Positions 54,095-62,757 of a DNA stretch of 64,000 nucleotides are shown here, one piece after another; positions within the stretch are counted from its first letter, which is position 1, and the number at the start of each line of letters is the position of its first letter. The notes beneath the pieces are model-generated. The model was not told where the DNA came from. It saw only the letters and a program-made list of their open reading frames with translations, and made no database searches. The position numbers and the translations under genes are program-made. Source of the DNA: Methylomonas methanica (lineage in GTDB: Bacteria > Pseudomonadota > Gammaproteobacteria > Methylococcales > Methylomonadaceae); NCBI RefSeq assembly GCF_001644035.1, contig NZ_LUUG01000088.1, positions 105,191-169,190 of the forward strand, read 5' to 3'.

Positions 54095-54913
54095 ATGGCC
54101 AATAGCGCAAGTCCTGAAGACAATATCGTTTCTATTAGTAACTTGAGCTTTTCCAGAGGCCCCAGAAAAATTTTCGACGCCGTCAGCCTGGAGATCCAAC
54201 GCGGCAAAGTCACGGCCATCATGGGCCCCAGCGGCACCGGCAAGACCACGCTTTTGAAATTGATCGGCGGCCAATTGGCGCCTGACCGCGGCCAAATTCA
54301 TGTGGATGGGCAAAATGTTCACCGCCTGAAAACTCGCGAACTCTACGAATTGCGTAAACGCATGGGCATGCTGTTCCAAAGCGGCGCCCTGCTGACCGAC
54401 ATGAGTGTGTACGATAACGTGGCGTTTCCGATGCGAGAACACACCCATTTGCCGGAATCGATGATCCGCACTTTAGTATTGATGAAGCTGCACGCGGTGG
54501 GCCTACGCGGTGCGCGGCATTTGATGCCCAACGAGTTGTCCGGCGGCATGGCTCGCCGAGTTGCGCTGGCCCGCGCCATCGCCCTCGACCCACTGATGAT
54601 CATGTACGACGAACCGTTTACCGGCCAGGATCCGATTTCCAAGGGCGCACTGGTGCACTTGATCAAGTCACTTAACACCACTCTGGGCCTGACTAGCATC
54701 ATTGTTTCGCATGACGTACAGGAAACCGCCGCCATAGCCGATTACATTTATGTATTGTCGGGAGGCAAAATCATTGGTCAGGGTACCCCACAAGAGTTGC
54801 AGCAATCCGATTCGGAGTGGGTGCAACAGTTTATGCACGGCGATGCCGACGGCCCTGTACACTTTCACTATTCAGCGCCTGATTACCTCGACGACCTGCT
54901 GGCGAGCAAATAA
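54095..54913 (+). CDS. mlaF: Mla phospholipid transport ATPase MlaF
   Basis: This ABC ATPase of 272 residues belongs to the lipid-asymmetry system. It has Walker A 'GPSGTGKTT', signature '[16 protein letters not shown]', Walker B '[16 protein letters not shown]' and H-loop 'IVSHDVQET'. The 'GGMARR' signature is typical of MlaF/MKL-type ATPases. First gene of mlaFEDB. Confidence 0.96.
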   Translation: MANSASPEDNIVSISNLSFSRGPRKIFDAVSLEIQRGKVTAIMGPSGTGKTTLLKLIGGQLAPDRGQIHVDGQNVHRLKTRELYELRKRMGMLFQSGALLTDMSVYDNVAFPMREHTHLPESMIRTLVLMKLHAVGLRGARHLMPNELSGGMARRVALARAIALDPLMIMYDEPFTGQDPISKGALVHLIKSLNTTLGLTSIIVSHDVQETAAIADYIYVLSGGKIIGQGTPQELQQSDSEWVQQFMHGDADGPVHFHYSAPDYLDDLLASK

Positions 54914-54930
54914 CTACCTTGTATTCAACA

Positions 54931-55713
54931 ATGTTTCAATTTCTGCAAAATCTGGGAAAAACCACGCGCAGCAGCTTTGCCAAGCTCGGTCGTGCCTCGT
55001 TTTTTCTGAGCCACACGTTGACCGGCATCAGTGATGTGGTGCCGCGCCCCAACTTACTGATCAAGCAGGTGTATTCGGTTGGCGTTTTGTCATTTCTGAT
55101 TATCACCATCTCCGGCCTGTTCGTCGGCATGGTACTGGGCCTGCAAGGTTTTAATATTCTGTCCGACTTCGGCGCCGAGGAATCGCTGGGCGTGATGGTC
55201 GCCGCCTCTTTGGTACGCGAACTGGGACCTGTGGTATCTGCTCTATTGTTTGCCGGTCGGGCCGGCTCGGCATTGACCGCAGAAATCGGCTTGATGAAGG
55301 CCACCGAACAATTATCCGGCATGGAAATGATGGCTGTCGATCCGATCAAGCGCATTATTTCGCCGCGCTTCCTGGCCGGTTTTCTGTCCATGCCTTTATT
55401 GGCGGCCTTGTTCAGCGCCATCGGCATCATGGGCGGCCATGTGGTCGGCGTGGGCATGCTTGGCGTTGACGACGGCGCTTTCTGGGCGCAGATGCAAGCC
55501 AGCATCGATTTTCAAGAAGACATCATGAACGGCATCCTCAAAAGCGTGGTGTTTGGTTTTGTGGTGTCCTGGATAGCCTTATTCGAAGGTTACGACGCGA
55601 TTCCGACCTCGGAAGGCGTCAGTCGCGCCACCACTCGCACTGTGGTCAATTCAGCCTTTTCGGTTCTGGCACTCGATTTCATTTTAACCGCACTCATGTT
55701 TGGAGACATTTAA
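54931..55713 (+). CDS. mlaE: Mla system permease MlaE
   Basis: This is the inner-membrane permease of 260 residues with five to six helices. It contains '[57 protein letters not shown]'-type segments of the MlaE family, for example '[19 protein letters not shown]' and '[13 protein letters not shown]'. ATG 54931 matches the E. coli MlaE length; a TTG at 54919 is an alternative. Confidence 0.95.
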   Translation: MFQFLQNLGKTTRSSFAKLGRASFFLSHTLTGISDVVPRPNLLIKQVYSVGVLSFLIITISGLFVGMVLGLQGFNILSDFGAEESLGVMVAASLVRELGPVVSALLFAGRAGSALTAEIGLMKATEQLSGMEMMAVDPIKRIISPRFLAGFLSMPLLAALFSAIGIMGGHVVGVGMLGVDDGAFWAQMQASIDFQEDIMNGILKSVVFGFVVSWIALFEGYDAIPTSEGVSRATTRTVVNSAFSVLALDFILTALMFGDI

Positions 55714-55714
55714 C

Positions 55715-56179
55715 ATGCAGCATTCCAAGACCCAGGATACTCTGGTCGGTTTTTTTGTCGCCAGCGGCGTTGCCGCCTTGTTTTACATGGCGCTGCAAGT
55801 CAGCAATCTCGGTAGCTACACCGGCGACGACAGCTACACCGTCATCGCCCACTTTCAAAATAGCGGCGGCCTGAAAGTCAAATCCCCGGTGTCCGTTGCC
55901 GGCGTGCGCATCGGCCGCGTCTCGGCAATTCGGCTGGACAAGGACAGCCACGAATCCATCGTGGAAATGCGCATCGAATCGCAATACAACAATCTTCCCA
56001 GCGATTCCGGCGTCAGCATTTATACCGCCGGCCTGCTGGGAGAACAGTACGTCAGCCTGGACCCCGGTTCGTCGGATGAATATTTGAAGGATAAAAGCAC
56101 CATCGATATCACCAGCTCTGCCATCGTCCTGGAAGAAATGATAGGCAAATTCATGCTGAACAAAGCGGAAGGCAAATAA
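55715..56179 (+). CDS. mlaD: Mla system MCE-domain protein MlaD
   Basis: MlaD is an inner-membrane-anchored hexameric MCE protein that contacts the periplasmic lipid carrier. The N-terminal helix is 'TLVGFFVASGVAALFYMALQV'. The MCE domain (about 35-115) shows 'YTVIAHFQNSGGLKVKSPVSVAGVRIGRV' and 'LLGEQYVSLDPG'. At 154 residues it is of the short type. The stop overlaps mlaB (TAATG). Confidence 0.94.
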   Translation: MQHSKTQDTLVGFFVASGVAALFYMALQVSNLGSYTGDDSYTVIAHFQNSGGLKVKSPVSVAGVRIGRVSAIRLDKDSHESIVEMRIESQYNNLPSDSGVSIYTAGLLGEQYVSLDPGSSDEYLKDKSTIDITSSAIVLEEMIGKFMLNKAEGK

Positions 56180-56490
56180 TGTCCAAGCTGACATTAACCG
56201 AACAGTCTCCCGGCCACTTTACCGTGGAAGGCAGCCTGACTTTTGCCAGCATCGACAAACAAACCTTGCAATCCTTTAAGTTCTTGAAAGGCATGGATAG
56301 CATGTGCATCGATCTCGCCAAAGTACAGACCACCGATAGCGCCGGTCTGGCCTTGATGATCGAATGGATCAGACTCAGCCGGATGGGCCGGGTCAAGCTG
56401 TCCTTTAAGAACATCCCGGCTCAGCTGCTGGCATTGGCCAAACTCAGCGGCCTGGACGAAACCGAATATTTTGCAATCCACACGCATTAA
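56179..56490 (+). CDS. mlaB: Mla system STAS protein MlaB
   Basis: This cytoplasmic STAS-domain regulator of 103 residues binds MlaF. The core motif is 'VQTTDSAGLALMIEWI'. It follows mlaD directly; the lipid carrier mlaC, which lies between them in E. coli, is absent here. Confidence 0.9.
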   Translation: MSKLTLTEQSPGHFTVEGSLTFASIDKQTLQSFKFLKGMDSMCIDLAKVQTTDSAGLALMIEWIRLSRMGRVKLSFKNIPAQLLALAKLSGLDETEYFAIHTH

Positions 56491-56517
56491 GCTGCGTTCC
56501 AATTTACAAACCAATAA

Positions 56518-57789
<1,272 letters not shown>

Positions 57790-57804
57790 CCTCATCGCAA
57801 AACC

Positions 57805-58440
57805 ATGTTGACCATTGCCGTATCCAAAGGCCGTATTTACGAAGAAGCTCTGCCGTTTCTGGAACAGGCCGGCATCACGCCGATCGACGATCCGGACAAA
57901 AGCCGCAAACTGATTCTGCAAACCACCCGCCCCGACGTGCAGTTGGTGATCATCCGCGCCACCGACGTTCCCACCTTTGTGGAATACGGCGCGGCGGATA
58001 TGGGTATCGCCGGCAAGGACGTATTGATGGAACACGGCGCGGAAAGCCTCTACGAACCGCTGGACTTAGGCATCGCCGGTTGCCGCTTGATGACCGCCGG
58101 CCCGGTCAATGCCCCGGAAGTGAAAGGCCGCTTGCGGGTTGCGACCAAATACGTCAAAACCGCGCAGAGCTATTACGCCAATTTGGGCATTCAAGCCGAA
58201 ATCATCAAGTTATACGGCTCGATGGAATTGGCACCGCTGGTCGGTTTGGCCGATTGCATCGTCGATTTGGTCGACACTGGCAACACCCTGAAAGCCAACG
58301 GCCTGGAACCACGGGAACTTATCGCCAACATCACTTCTCGACTGGTGGTAAATAAAGCAGCGATGAAAATGAAACATCAAGCCATTCAAGCACTCATCGA
58401 TCAGTTCGAAACCACGTTGGCCCAGAGGGCGTCATCATGA
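57805..58440 (+). CDS. hisG: ATP phosphoribosyltransferase, short form
   Basis: HisG starts histidine synthesis. At 211 residues it is the short form that needs the HisZ regulatory subunit; no hisZ is in this window. Conserved segments are '[23 protein letters not shown]', '[17 protein letters not shown]', '[15 protein letters not shown]' and '[16 protein letters not shown]'. It overlaps hisD by 4 bases. Confidence 0.96.
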   Translation: MLTIAVSKGRIYEEALPFLEQAGITPIDDPDKSRKLILQTTRPDVQLVIIRATDVPTFVEYGAADMGIAGKDVLMEHGAESLYEPLDLGIAGCRLMTAGPVNAPEVKGRLRVATKYVKTAQSYYANLGIQAEIIKLYGSMELAPLVGLADCIVDLVDTGNTLKANGLEPRELIANITSRLVVNKAAMKMKHQAIQALIDQFETTLAQRASS

Positions 58441-59738
58441 CTGCGATCAAGATGCTGCGCCTAGACAGTGCAGCCGTCGATTTTGACAAACAACTGCAAG
58501 CCCGTTTAGCTTGGGACGCCAGCGACGACCTGGAAATACACAAACGCGTGCTGGACATCATCACCGACGTTAAAAAACGCGGCGACAAAGCTCTGCTGGA
58601 GTACACCAACCGCTTCGACAGCACCGCCTTTAAAACCGCTGCCGAGTTGGAACTGGACCAAGCTGCGTTGCAACAGGCCTGGGATACCCTACCCAGCACC
58701 CAAGCCATCGCGTTGCAAACCGCCGCTGACAGGGTCCGTGCTTACGCCGAGCATCAAAAACTGCAATCCTGGCAATACACCGAGATTGACGGCACAGTGT
58801 TGGGCCAAAAAGTCACAGCGCTGGATAAAGCCGGCCTCTATGTGCCCGGTGGCAAAGCCGCCTATCCTTCATCGGTGTTGATGAACGCCATTCCGGCCAA
58901 AGTCGCCGGTGTCGGCGAACTTATCATGGTGGTCCCCACCCCGCGCGGCGAAACCAATGCACTGGTATTGGCGGCGGCGCATGTGGCCGGCGTGGACCGG
59001 GTATTCACTATCGGTGGCGCGCAAGCCGTGGCAGCTTTAGCTTATGGCACCGAATCGATTCCGGCCGTGGACAAAATCGTCGGCCCCGGCAATATCTATG
59101 TGGCTACCGCCAAAAAGCTGGTGTTCGGCCAAGTCGGTATCGACATGATCGCCGGCCCATCCGAGATTTTGATCATCTGCGACGGCCAGACCAACCCGGA
59201 CTGGATTGCCATGGACATGTTCTCGCAAGCCGAACACGACGAAAATGCCCAAGCCATTTTGATCAGTGACGACGCCGGTTTTCTGCAACAAGTGGAAGCC
59301 AGCATCAACAAATTGCTGCCGGAAATGGAACGCGCCGACATTATCCGCGCTTCACTGACCGGACGCGGCGCGTTTATCAAAGTTGCCACTCTTTCCGAAG
59401 CCGCGCAAGTCGCCAACCGCATCGCCCCGGAACATTTGGAGTTGTCCGTAGCGGAACCGGAAGCCTTGTGTGAGCAAATCCATAACGCCGGCGCCATATT
59501 CATGGGCCGTTTCACCGCCGAAGCGCTGGGCGATTACTGCGCCGGCCCAAACCATGTTCTGCCTACCTCCAGCACTGCCCGGTATTCGTCGCCCTTAGGG
59601 GTTTACGATTTCCAAAAGCGCAGCAGCTTGATCAATTGTTCGGCGGTTGGCGCGCAGAATTTGGGCAAGATTGCTTCGGTGTTGGCGCGGGGTGAGAGTT
59701 TGACTGCGCATGCGCGGTCGGCGGAATTTAGAATTTAG
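58437..59738 (+). CDS. hisD: Histidinol dehydrogenase
   Basis: HisD performs the last two oxidations of histidine synthesis. The 433-residue protein has '[27 protein letters not shown]', '[20 protein letters not shown]', '[18 protein letters not shown]', '[15 protein letters not shown]' and zinc-site regions '[15 protein letters not shown]' and '[20 protein letters not shown]'. It is the last gene of the mla-murA-his run. Confidence 0.97.
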   Translation: MTAIKMLRLDSAAVDFDKQLQARLAWDASDDLEIHKRVLDIITDVKKRGDKALLEYTNRFDSTAFKTAAELELDQAALQQAWDTLPSTQAIALQTAADRVRAYAEHQKLQSWQYTEIDGTVLGQKVTALDKAGLYVPGGKAAYPSSVLMNAIPAKVAGVGELIMVVPTPRGETNALVLAAAHVAGVDRVFTIGGAQAVAALAYGTESIPAVDKIVGPGNIYVATAKKLVFGQVGIDMIAGPSEILIICDGQTNPDWIAMDMFSQAEHDENAQAILISDDAGFLQQVEASINKLLPEMERADIIRASLTGRGAFIKVATLSEAAQVANRIAPEHLELSVAEPEALCEQIHNAGAIFMGRFTAEALGDYCAGPNHVLPTSSTARYSSPLGVYDFQKRSSLINCSAVGAQNLGKIASVLARGESLTAHARSAEFRI

Positions 59739-59753
59739 TCAACAGTCTAGTCG

Positions 59754-59783
59754 AGGCCGGATAAGCGAAAGCATTTCCGGCCT
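59754..59783. terminator. Stem-loop between hisD and the decayed brnA
   Basis: AGGCCGGA pairs with TCCGGCCT around a 14-base loop, 15 bases after hisD. No T tract follows, so it may be a weak terminator or a REP-type hairpin. Confidence 0.5.
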
Positions 59784-59788
59784 GCAAA

Positions 59789-60086
59789 TTATGCCGGAGA
59801 ATGGTCCTTCAGCCATTCTTTCAAGGCATCATTCATCCAAGTCTGCCAACCTTTGCCGGTAGCACGAAAAGCCTCCAACACCTCGGCATCCAGCCTAATC
59901 CCGGTAAACACTTTAGGTGAATCCTTACGTGGCCTGCCGCCCTTGGGCTTAAGCATTTCAGGCGCTTGACTCCGCACCGAACAGCTCAGCAAACAGCTCA
60001 CTGGCGGGGCGCACCCGTTTAAAATCGGTTTCAGTCAGTTCGCGAACTTCGCTGTCTGCCTCAGTCAACGGTAATGGATTTACCAT
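59789..60086 (-). pseudogene. Decayed brnA antitoxin (frameshifted)
   Basis: The minus-strand copy begins 'MVNPLPLTEADSEVRELTETDFK' at ATG 60086 and is clearly homologous to the intact brnA at 61683-61979. A one-base insertion near 59970 shifts the frame after 'FAELFGAE' and brings a stop two codons later. Downstream, the ribbon-helix-helix part ('KVFTGIRLDAEVLEAFRATGKGWQTWMNDALKEWL') is still intact in the other frame and might be made from an internal start, but no ribosome site supports that. Confidence 0.8.
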
Positions 60087-60328
60087 ATTTGCGGGCCTCT
60101 CTTAAATTTGCTTTTCGGAAACTAATTACCCGAATTCCACCGCCAATCGGCGGTGAAACACAGAATATGCTGCCTGCCATTCAGGTAACCCGCCGCAACA
60201 AAACGTCGCGCTGGAGAATCTTTACGAACATCTTCTGTTGCAGTCGCGCTAGACCAATCTAAATCAACTACTGACTCGAAGCTCAAACCAGGTTCGAAAA
60301 TATTTTGGATGTTTTTTGCGGAGTCTAA
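60061..60328 (-). pseudogene. Decayed brnT toxin (frameshifted, start lost)
   Basis: The minus-strand sequence still encodes 'SAKNIQNIFEPGLSFESVVDLDWSSATATEDVRK' and 'RRFVAAGYLNGRQHILCFT', aligning with the intact brnT at 61954-62232. An extra base near 60151 then shifts the frame before the conserved 'RVISFRKANLRE' segment, and the start codon region is replaced by unrelated sequence. Toxin activity is therefore most likely lost. Confidence 0.8.
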
Positions 60329-60333
60329 CCAAG

Positions 60334-60374
60334 TTTCGTTGTAACGAAATGTCGCGCTAAAAACGATATATCGT
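60334..60374. repeat. Two palindromes upstream of the decayed brnT
   Basis: TTTCGTT-GT-AACGAAA (60334-60349) and the perfect 12-mer ACGATATATCGT (60363-60374) lie where the brnTA promoter would have been. They may be old operator sites or the edge of another repeat. Confidence 0.45.
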
Positions 60375-60504
60375 GGCCCACAGGCCGTGTTCGTGGTGAT
60401 GTTTCTTGATCGTAAATTACTAAAAATTTTTTATATTCAAATAGATAGCCTCTTATAGCCTTGATTAAAGAAAATTGGCATTCAATTTGCCAAATTAGAT
60501 TTAA

Positions 60505-60622
60505 CAGGTTGTTGAAAAATGCGATTTTTGATAATCCCGGCCCAACACATAGTGACTTTATTCCTCCATAAGCACTGCATGTTGTGTAGAAAAATTCAAA
60601 TACCGAGAAAATCAACAGCCTG
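60505..60622. mobile_element. 118-bp inverted-repeat-bounded element (MITE-like or IS remnant)
   Basis: The ends are CAGGTTGTTGA and TCAACAGCCTG, an inverted repeat with one mismatch, and each is followed inwards by an A/T run. Such 'CAGGCTGTTGA' ends are found on transposable elements. The inside is AT-rich and has no supported gene. I see no target-site duplication in the flanks, so it may be old or partial. Confidence 0.5.
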
Positions 60623-60659
60623 CTGAACCGAATAATTTTTATTTTTTAGAGGGTATTTT

Positions 60660-61154
60660 ATGAACAGATTTAACAGTGTTTTAAGCGTTATATTGGGTTT
60701 TGTCATGGTCTCATCAGCCAACGGTGGTGCCATTGAGGATCCCAATGGCAGCGCCGGCCGGCCTGTGCACTACGAATTTAGCGCCGGCGGTATCACTACC
60801 TATTTCACTGACTGTAAAGGATTGGGTTCGCAGAACGAAGTTATTGAACGGCCATTGACTGGCCCGCGCGGCGAATACGCTATCATTAAGATACCCGGAC
60901 GTCAGTCGGTTAAAAATCTAACCTGCAGCAAAAGCCTAGGGAAATCGCTTGAATTTTGGAATTGGCGGCAACAGGTTGGAAAAGGAAGCCGGGAGCGAGT
61001 AGATGCTACCTTGATTGCCTATGATCAAACGATGAGCCCCATCGCGGAATGGAGCTTTACTCACGTGTGGCCGGTGTCGATTGATTACAACGAAACAAGC
61101 CCCGGAAAAGAAACCATGGTGTTCGCCGCCGATCAAATCCAGCGGATGCGGTGA
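60660..61154 (+). CDS. Exported protein resembling a phage/eCIS tail tube subunit (164 aa)
   Basis: ATG 60660 follows an AGAGGG site and begins a signal peptide ('SVLSVILGFVMVSSANGGA', cleavage near residue 24). The mature part shows the tail-tube (T4 gp19-like) pattern: 'HYEFSAGGITTYFTDCKGLGS' as first strands and turn, 'YAIIKIPGRQSVKNLTCSKSLG' comparable to 'VRKIPAINKAGDVTLKRGV' of the tube at 1646-2107, 'WNWRQQVGKGSRERVDATLIAYDQ', 'AEWSFTHVWPVSID' and a closing 'GKETMVFAADQIQRM'. Two cysteines could form a disulfide. An export signal on this fold is unusual, because tube proteins are normally cytosolic. There are no sheath or baseplate genes nearby. The fold call is by pattern, not by search. 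Confidence 0.75.
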   Translation: MNRFNSVLSVILGFVMVSSANGGAIEDPNGSAGRPVHYEFSAGGITTYFTDCKGLGSQNEVIERPLTGPRGEYAIIKIPGRQSVKNLTCSKSLGKSLEFWNWRQQVGKGSRERVDATLIAYDQTMSPIAEWSFTHVWPVSIDYNETSPGKETMVFAADQIQRMR

Positions 61155-61173
61155 TCGAATCCGTGAATGATGG

Positions 61174-61286
61174 GAATGATTCACCAGCGCCTATTTGTCG
61201 TGGTCTACACTCCACGTCCCGAGGCGATTCGGATTATCTCGGCCCGCAAAGCCAACCAACGAGAGATCAAATTCCATGAAAATTGA
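61174..61286 (+). pseudogene. 5'-truncated brnT toxin remnant
   Basis: On the plus strand the frame ending at TGA 61284-61286 reads 'IHQRLFVVVYTPRPEAIRI' and then 'ISARKANQREIKFHEN', the conserved C-terminal third of BrnT toxins. No matching N-terminal part exists upstream, where an unrelated gene ends at 61154. The antitoxin start lies inside this remnant, as in intact pairs. Confidence 0.75.
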
Positions 61287-61584
61287 ACCGGATTCAGAAG
61301 TTGGTCGTGTCGATCCCGCTCGTATCGATACCACCACGGAAGCCGATATAGCCCAACAAATTGTCCAGGACGAAACCAATGCGATGCAGGACGCCGCGCG
61401 CTTCGCCCGCCGAGTCCGCAATCGCCTGGGATTAAGCCAAGCCGAATTTTCCAAACGCATCGACGTATCGCTTGAAACGATCCGCAACTGGGAACAAGGC
61501 AAACGCTCACCGACCGGCGCGGCCAAGGCGTTGCTGAAAGTATTGGACAGGGCGCCGGAAGCGGCTTTGGCGGCGCTAGACTAA
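61276..61584 (+). CDS. XRE-family antitoxin/transcription regulator (102 aa)
   Basis: A helix-turn-helix domain occupies about residues 45-95: 'VRNRLGLSQAEFSKRIDVSLETIRNWEQGKRSPTGAAKALL'. The N-terminus ('EPDSEVGRVDPARIDTTTEADIAQQ') and tail are typical of antitoxins paired with BrnT-type toxins. Its start overlaps the truncated toxin by 11 bases, showing it was the second gene of a pair. As the toxin is broken, it may persist as an orphan repressor or cross-neutralise another BrnT. There is no clear ribosome site beyond coupling. Confidence 0.88.
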   Translation: MKIEPDSEVGRVDPARIDTTTEADIAQQIVQDETNAMQDAARFARRVRNRLGLSQAEFSKRIDVSLETIRNWEQGKRSPTGAAKALLKVLDRAPEAALAALD

Positions 61585-61589
61585 TTTTT

Positions 61590-61669
61590 GTGTCGTTTTC
61601 GCGATGGATTTTTATAGGTCCGTCGCGGACCGACAGCCGCGATACTTTCTTTTGATTGGTCAAAACAAA
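61590..61669. repeat. Structured intergenic repeat, short copy
   Basis: This copy shares 'TGTCG..CGCGA', 'CGACAGCCG' and 'GATACTTTCTTTTG' with the longer copy at 62297. A stem TCGCGG/CCGCGA (61623-61642) replaces the TCTCGG/CCGAGA stem of the other copy, a compensatory change that keeps pairing. It lies between the XRE gene and brnA. Confidence 0.6.
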
Positions 61670-61682
61670 AGCTGTAGGGCTC

Positions 61683-61979
61683 TCACGCCGGCGAATGATC
61701 CTTCAGCCATTCCTTCAACGCATCGTTCATCCTAGTCTGCCAGCCTTTACCAGTAGCACGAAAAGCCTCCAGCACCTCGGCATCCAGCCTTATCCCGGTA
61801 AATACTTTCGGTGAATCCTTATGTGGCCGACCACCCTTGGGCTTGAGCATTTCAACTGCCTGCTCCGCGCCGAATAGCTCGGCAAATACTTCGCCGGCGG
61901 GACGCATCTGTTTAAAATCGGTTTCGGTCAGCTCGCGAACTTCGCCGTCCGCATCAGTCAACGGTAATGGTTTTGCCAT
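61683..61979 (-). CDS. brnA: BrnA-type antitoxin (intact)
   Basis: This 98-residue antitoxin pairs with the BrnT toxin upstream; their genes overlap by 26 bases. The N-terminal half ('LPLTDADGEVRELTETDFKQM') is the toxin-binding part and the C-terminal half ('KVFTGIRLDAEVLEAFRATGKGWQTRMNDALKEWL') a ribbon-helix-helix DNA-binding domain. The linker has 'KPKGGRPHKDSPK'. It likely represses the operon as a complex. A decayed copy lies about 1.9 kb to the left. Confidence 0.92.
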   Translation of the reverse strand: MAKPLPLTDADGEVRELTETDFKQMRPAGEVFAELFGAEQAVEMLKPKGGRPHKDSPKVFTGIRLDAEVLEAFRATGKGWQTRMNDALKEWLKDHSPA

Positions 61980-62232
61980 ATTTACGGGACTCCCTTAAAT
62001 TTGCTTTTCGGAAACTAATCACGCGGATACCACCGCTAATCGGGGTGAAGCACAGGATATGCAAGCGATCATTCAGGTAACCCGCCGCGACAAAGCGCCT
62101 CTCCGGATACTCTTTACGGACATCTTCCGTTGCAATAGCGCTAGACCAGTCAAAATCTGCCACTCGCTCGAAGCTCAAGCCACGTTCGAGGATGTTTCTG
62201 GCATTTTTTGCAGGATCGAACTCGATGATCAT
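61954..62232 (-). CDS. brnT: BrnT-type toxin (intact), putative ribonuclease
   Basis: The 92-residue protein has the BrnT pattern: 'IEFDPAKNARNILERGLSFERVADFDWSSA', 'RRFVAAGYLNDRLHILCFTPISGGIRVISFRKANLRESRKYG'-type segments, with the basic RKAN-RE-R-K-Y end. BrnT toxins have a RelE-like fold and cleave RNA. It precedes brnA, and a perfect inverted repeat lies 11 bases upstream of its start. Confidence 0.92.
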   Translation of the reverse strand: MIIEFDPAKNARNILERGLSFERVADFDWSSAIATEDVRKEYPERRFVAAGYLNDRLHILCFTPISGGIRVISFRKANLRESRKYGKTITVD

Positions 62233-62243
62233 GAGACATTAAT

Positions 62244-62283
62244 GTATAAACAAAAACTAGTTAGAGCAAGTTTTTGTTTATAC
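62244..62283. promoter_or_regulatory. Perfect 15-bp inverted repeat upstream of intact brnT
   Basis: GTATAAACAAAAACT (62244-62258) is exactly complementary in reverse to AGTTTTTGTTTATAC (62269-62283), with a 10-base loop. It lies 11 bases before the toxin start codon. It may be the BrnA operator overlapping the promoter, or a leader hairpin; a transposon end is less likely. It is not conserved at the decayed copy. Confidence 0.55.
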
Positions 62284-62296
62284 GAAAAGTGATTTT

Positions 62297-62700
62297 GTGT
62301 CGCTGACGCGACGATTTTTGTATGTCGGGTCTCGGCCCGACAGCCGAGATACTTTCTTTTGCTTGGCAAACCACAGGGATGTGGCGAATGCCGAAAATGC
62401 AGGAGCAATTTTCGGCCAAAAGAAAGTATTCAAAGAAAAGGCCACCCGACATTCCGCCTTTATCCTGCGCTTTTACGAAAACCAGCCATGGTTTTCGCCC
62501 TGCGGGCCAGCCTATCGGCTGTTCAAATTTGCTCCAGACAAATTTGTCGCTTTTGGCGAGGGTTTTCGGAAGGGGCTTCCCTCCCCCTCCGAAAACGAGC
62601 GGCATCCCTGCAGCTCCCCTGTCGGGCTTTTCTCGCCAAAAGCTGCGATGCTCGGGGCGAAATAACGGGAGAAGCCCCTTCACCGAATCAAAAAGCCCTT
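62297..62700. repeat. Structured intergenic repeat, long copy
   Basis: No gene is supported in this stretch although several overlapping open frames exist. It is dense in inverted repeats: TCTCGG/CCGAGA (62330-62349), ATACTTTCTTTTG (62349-62361) with CAAAAGAAAGTAT (62417-62429), and GTTTTCGGA with CCGAAAAC around 62563-62597. The first part matches the copy at 61590. The pattern is like repeated non-coding elements in many proteobacterial genomes. Confidence 0.6.
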
Positions 62701-62757
62701 AGTCAGTTCCCGTTGGAAACACTTCAGCTTGAATGACTATGAAATCCAGCCAAGTTA

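Noticed and set aside
60325..60615. Open frame of 96 codons on the minus strand
   Set aside because: It spans the inverted-repeat element and the edge of the decayed brnT; no protein family features.
62297..62736. Several overlapping open frames of about 120-140 codons on both strands
   Set aside because: The DNA is a hairpin-rich intergenic repeat, and the frames lack ribosome sites and family motifs.
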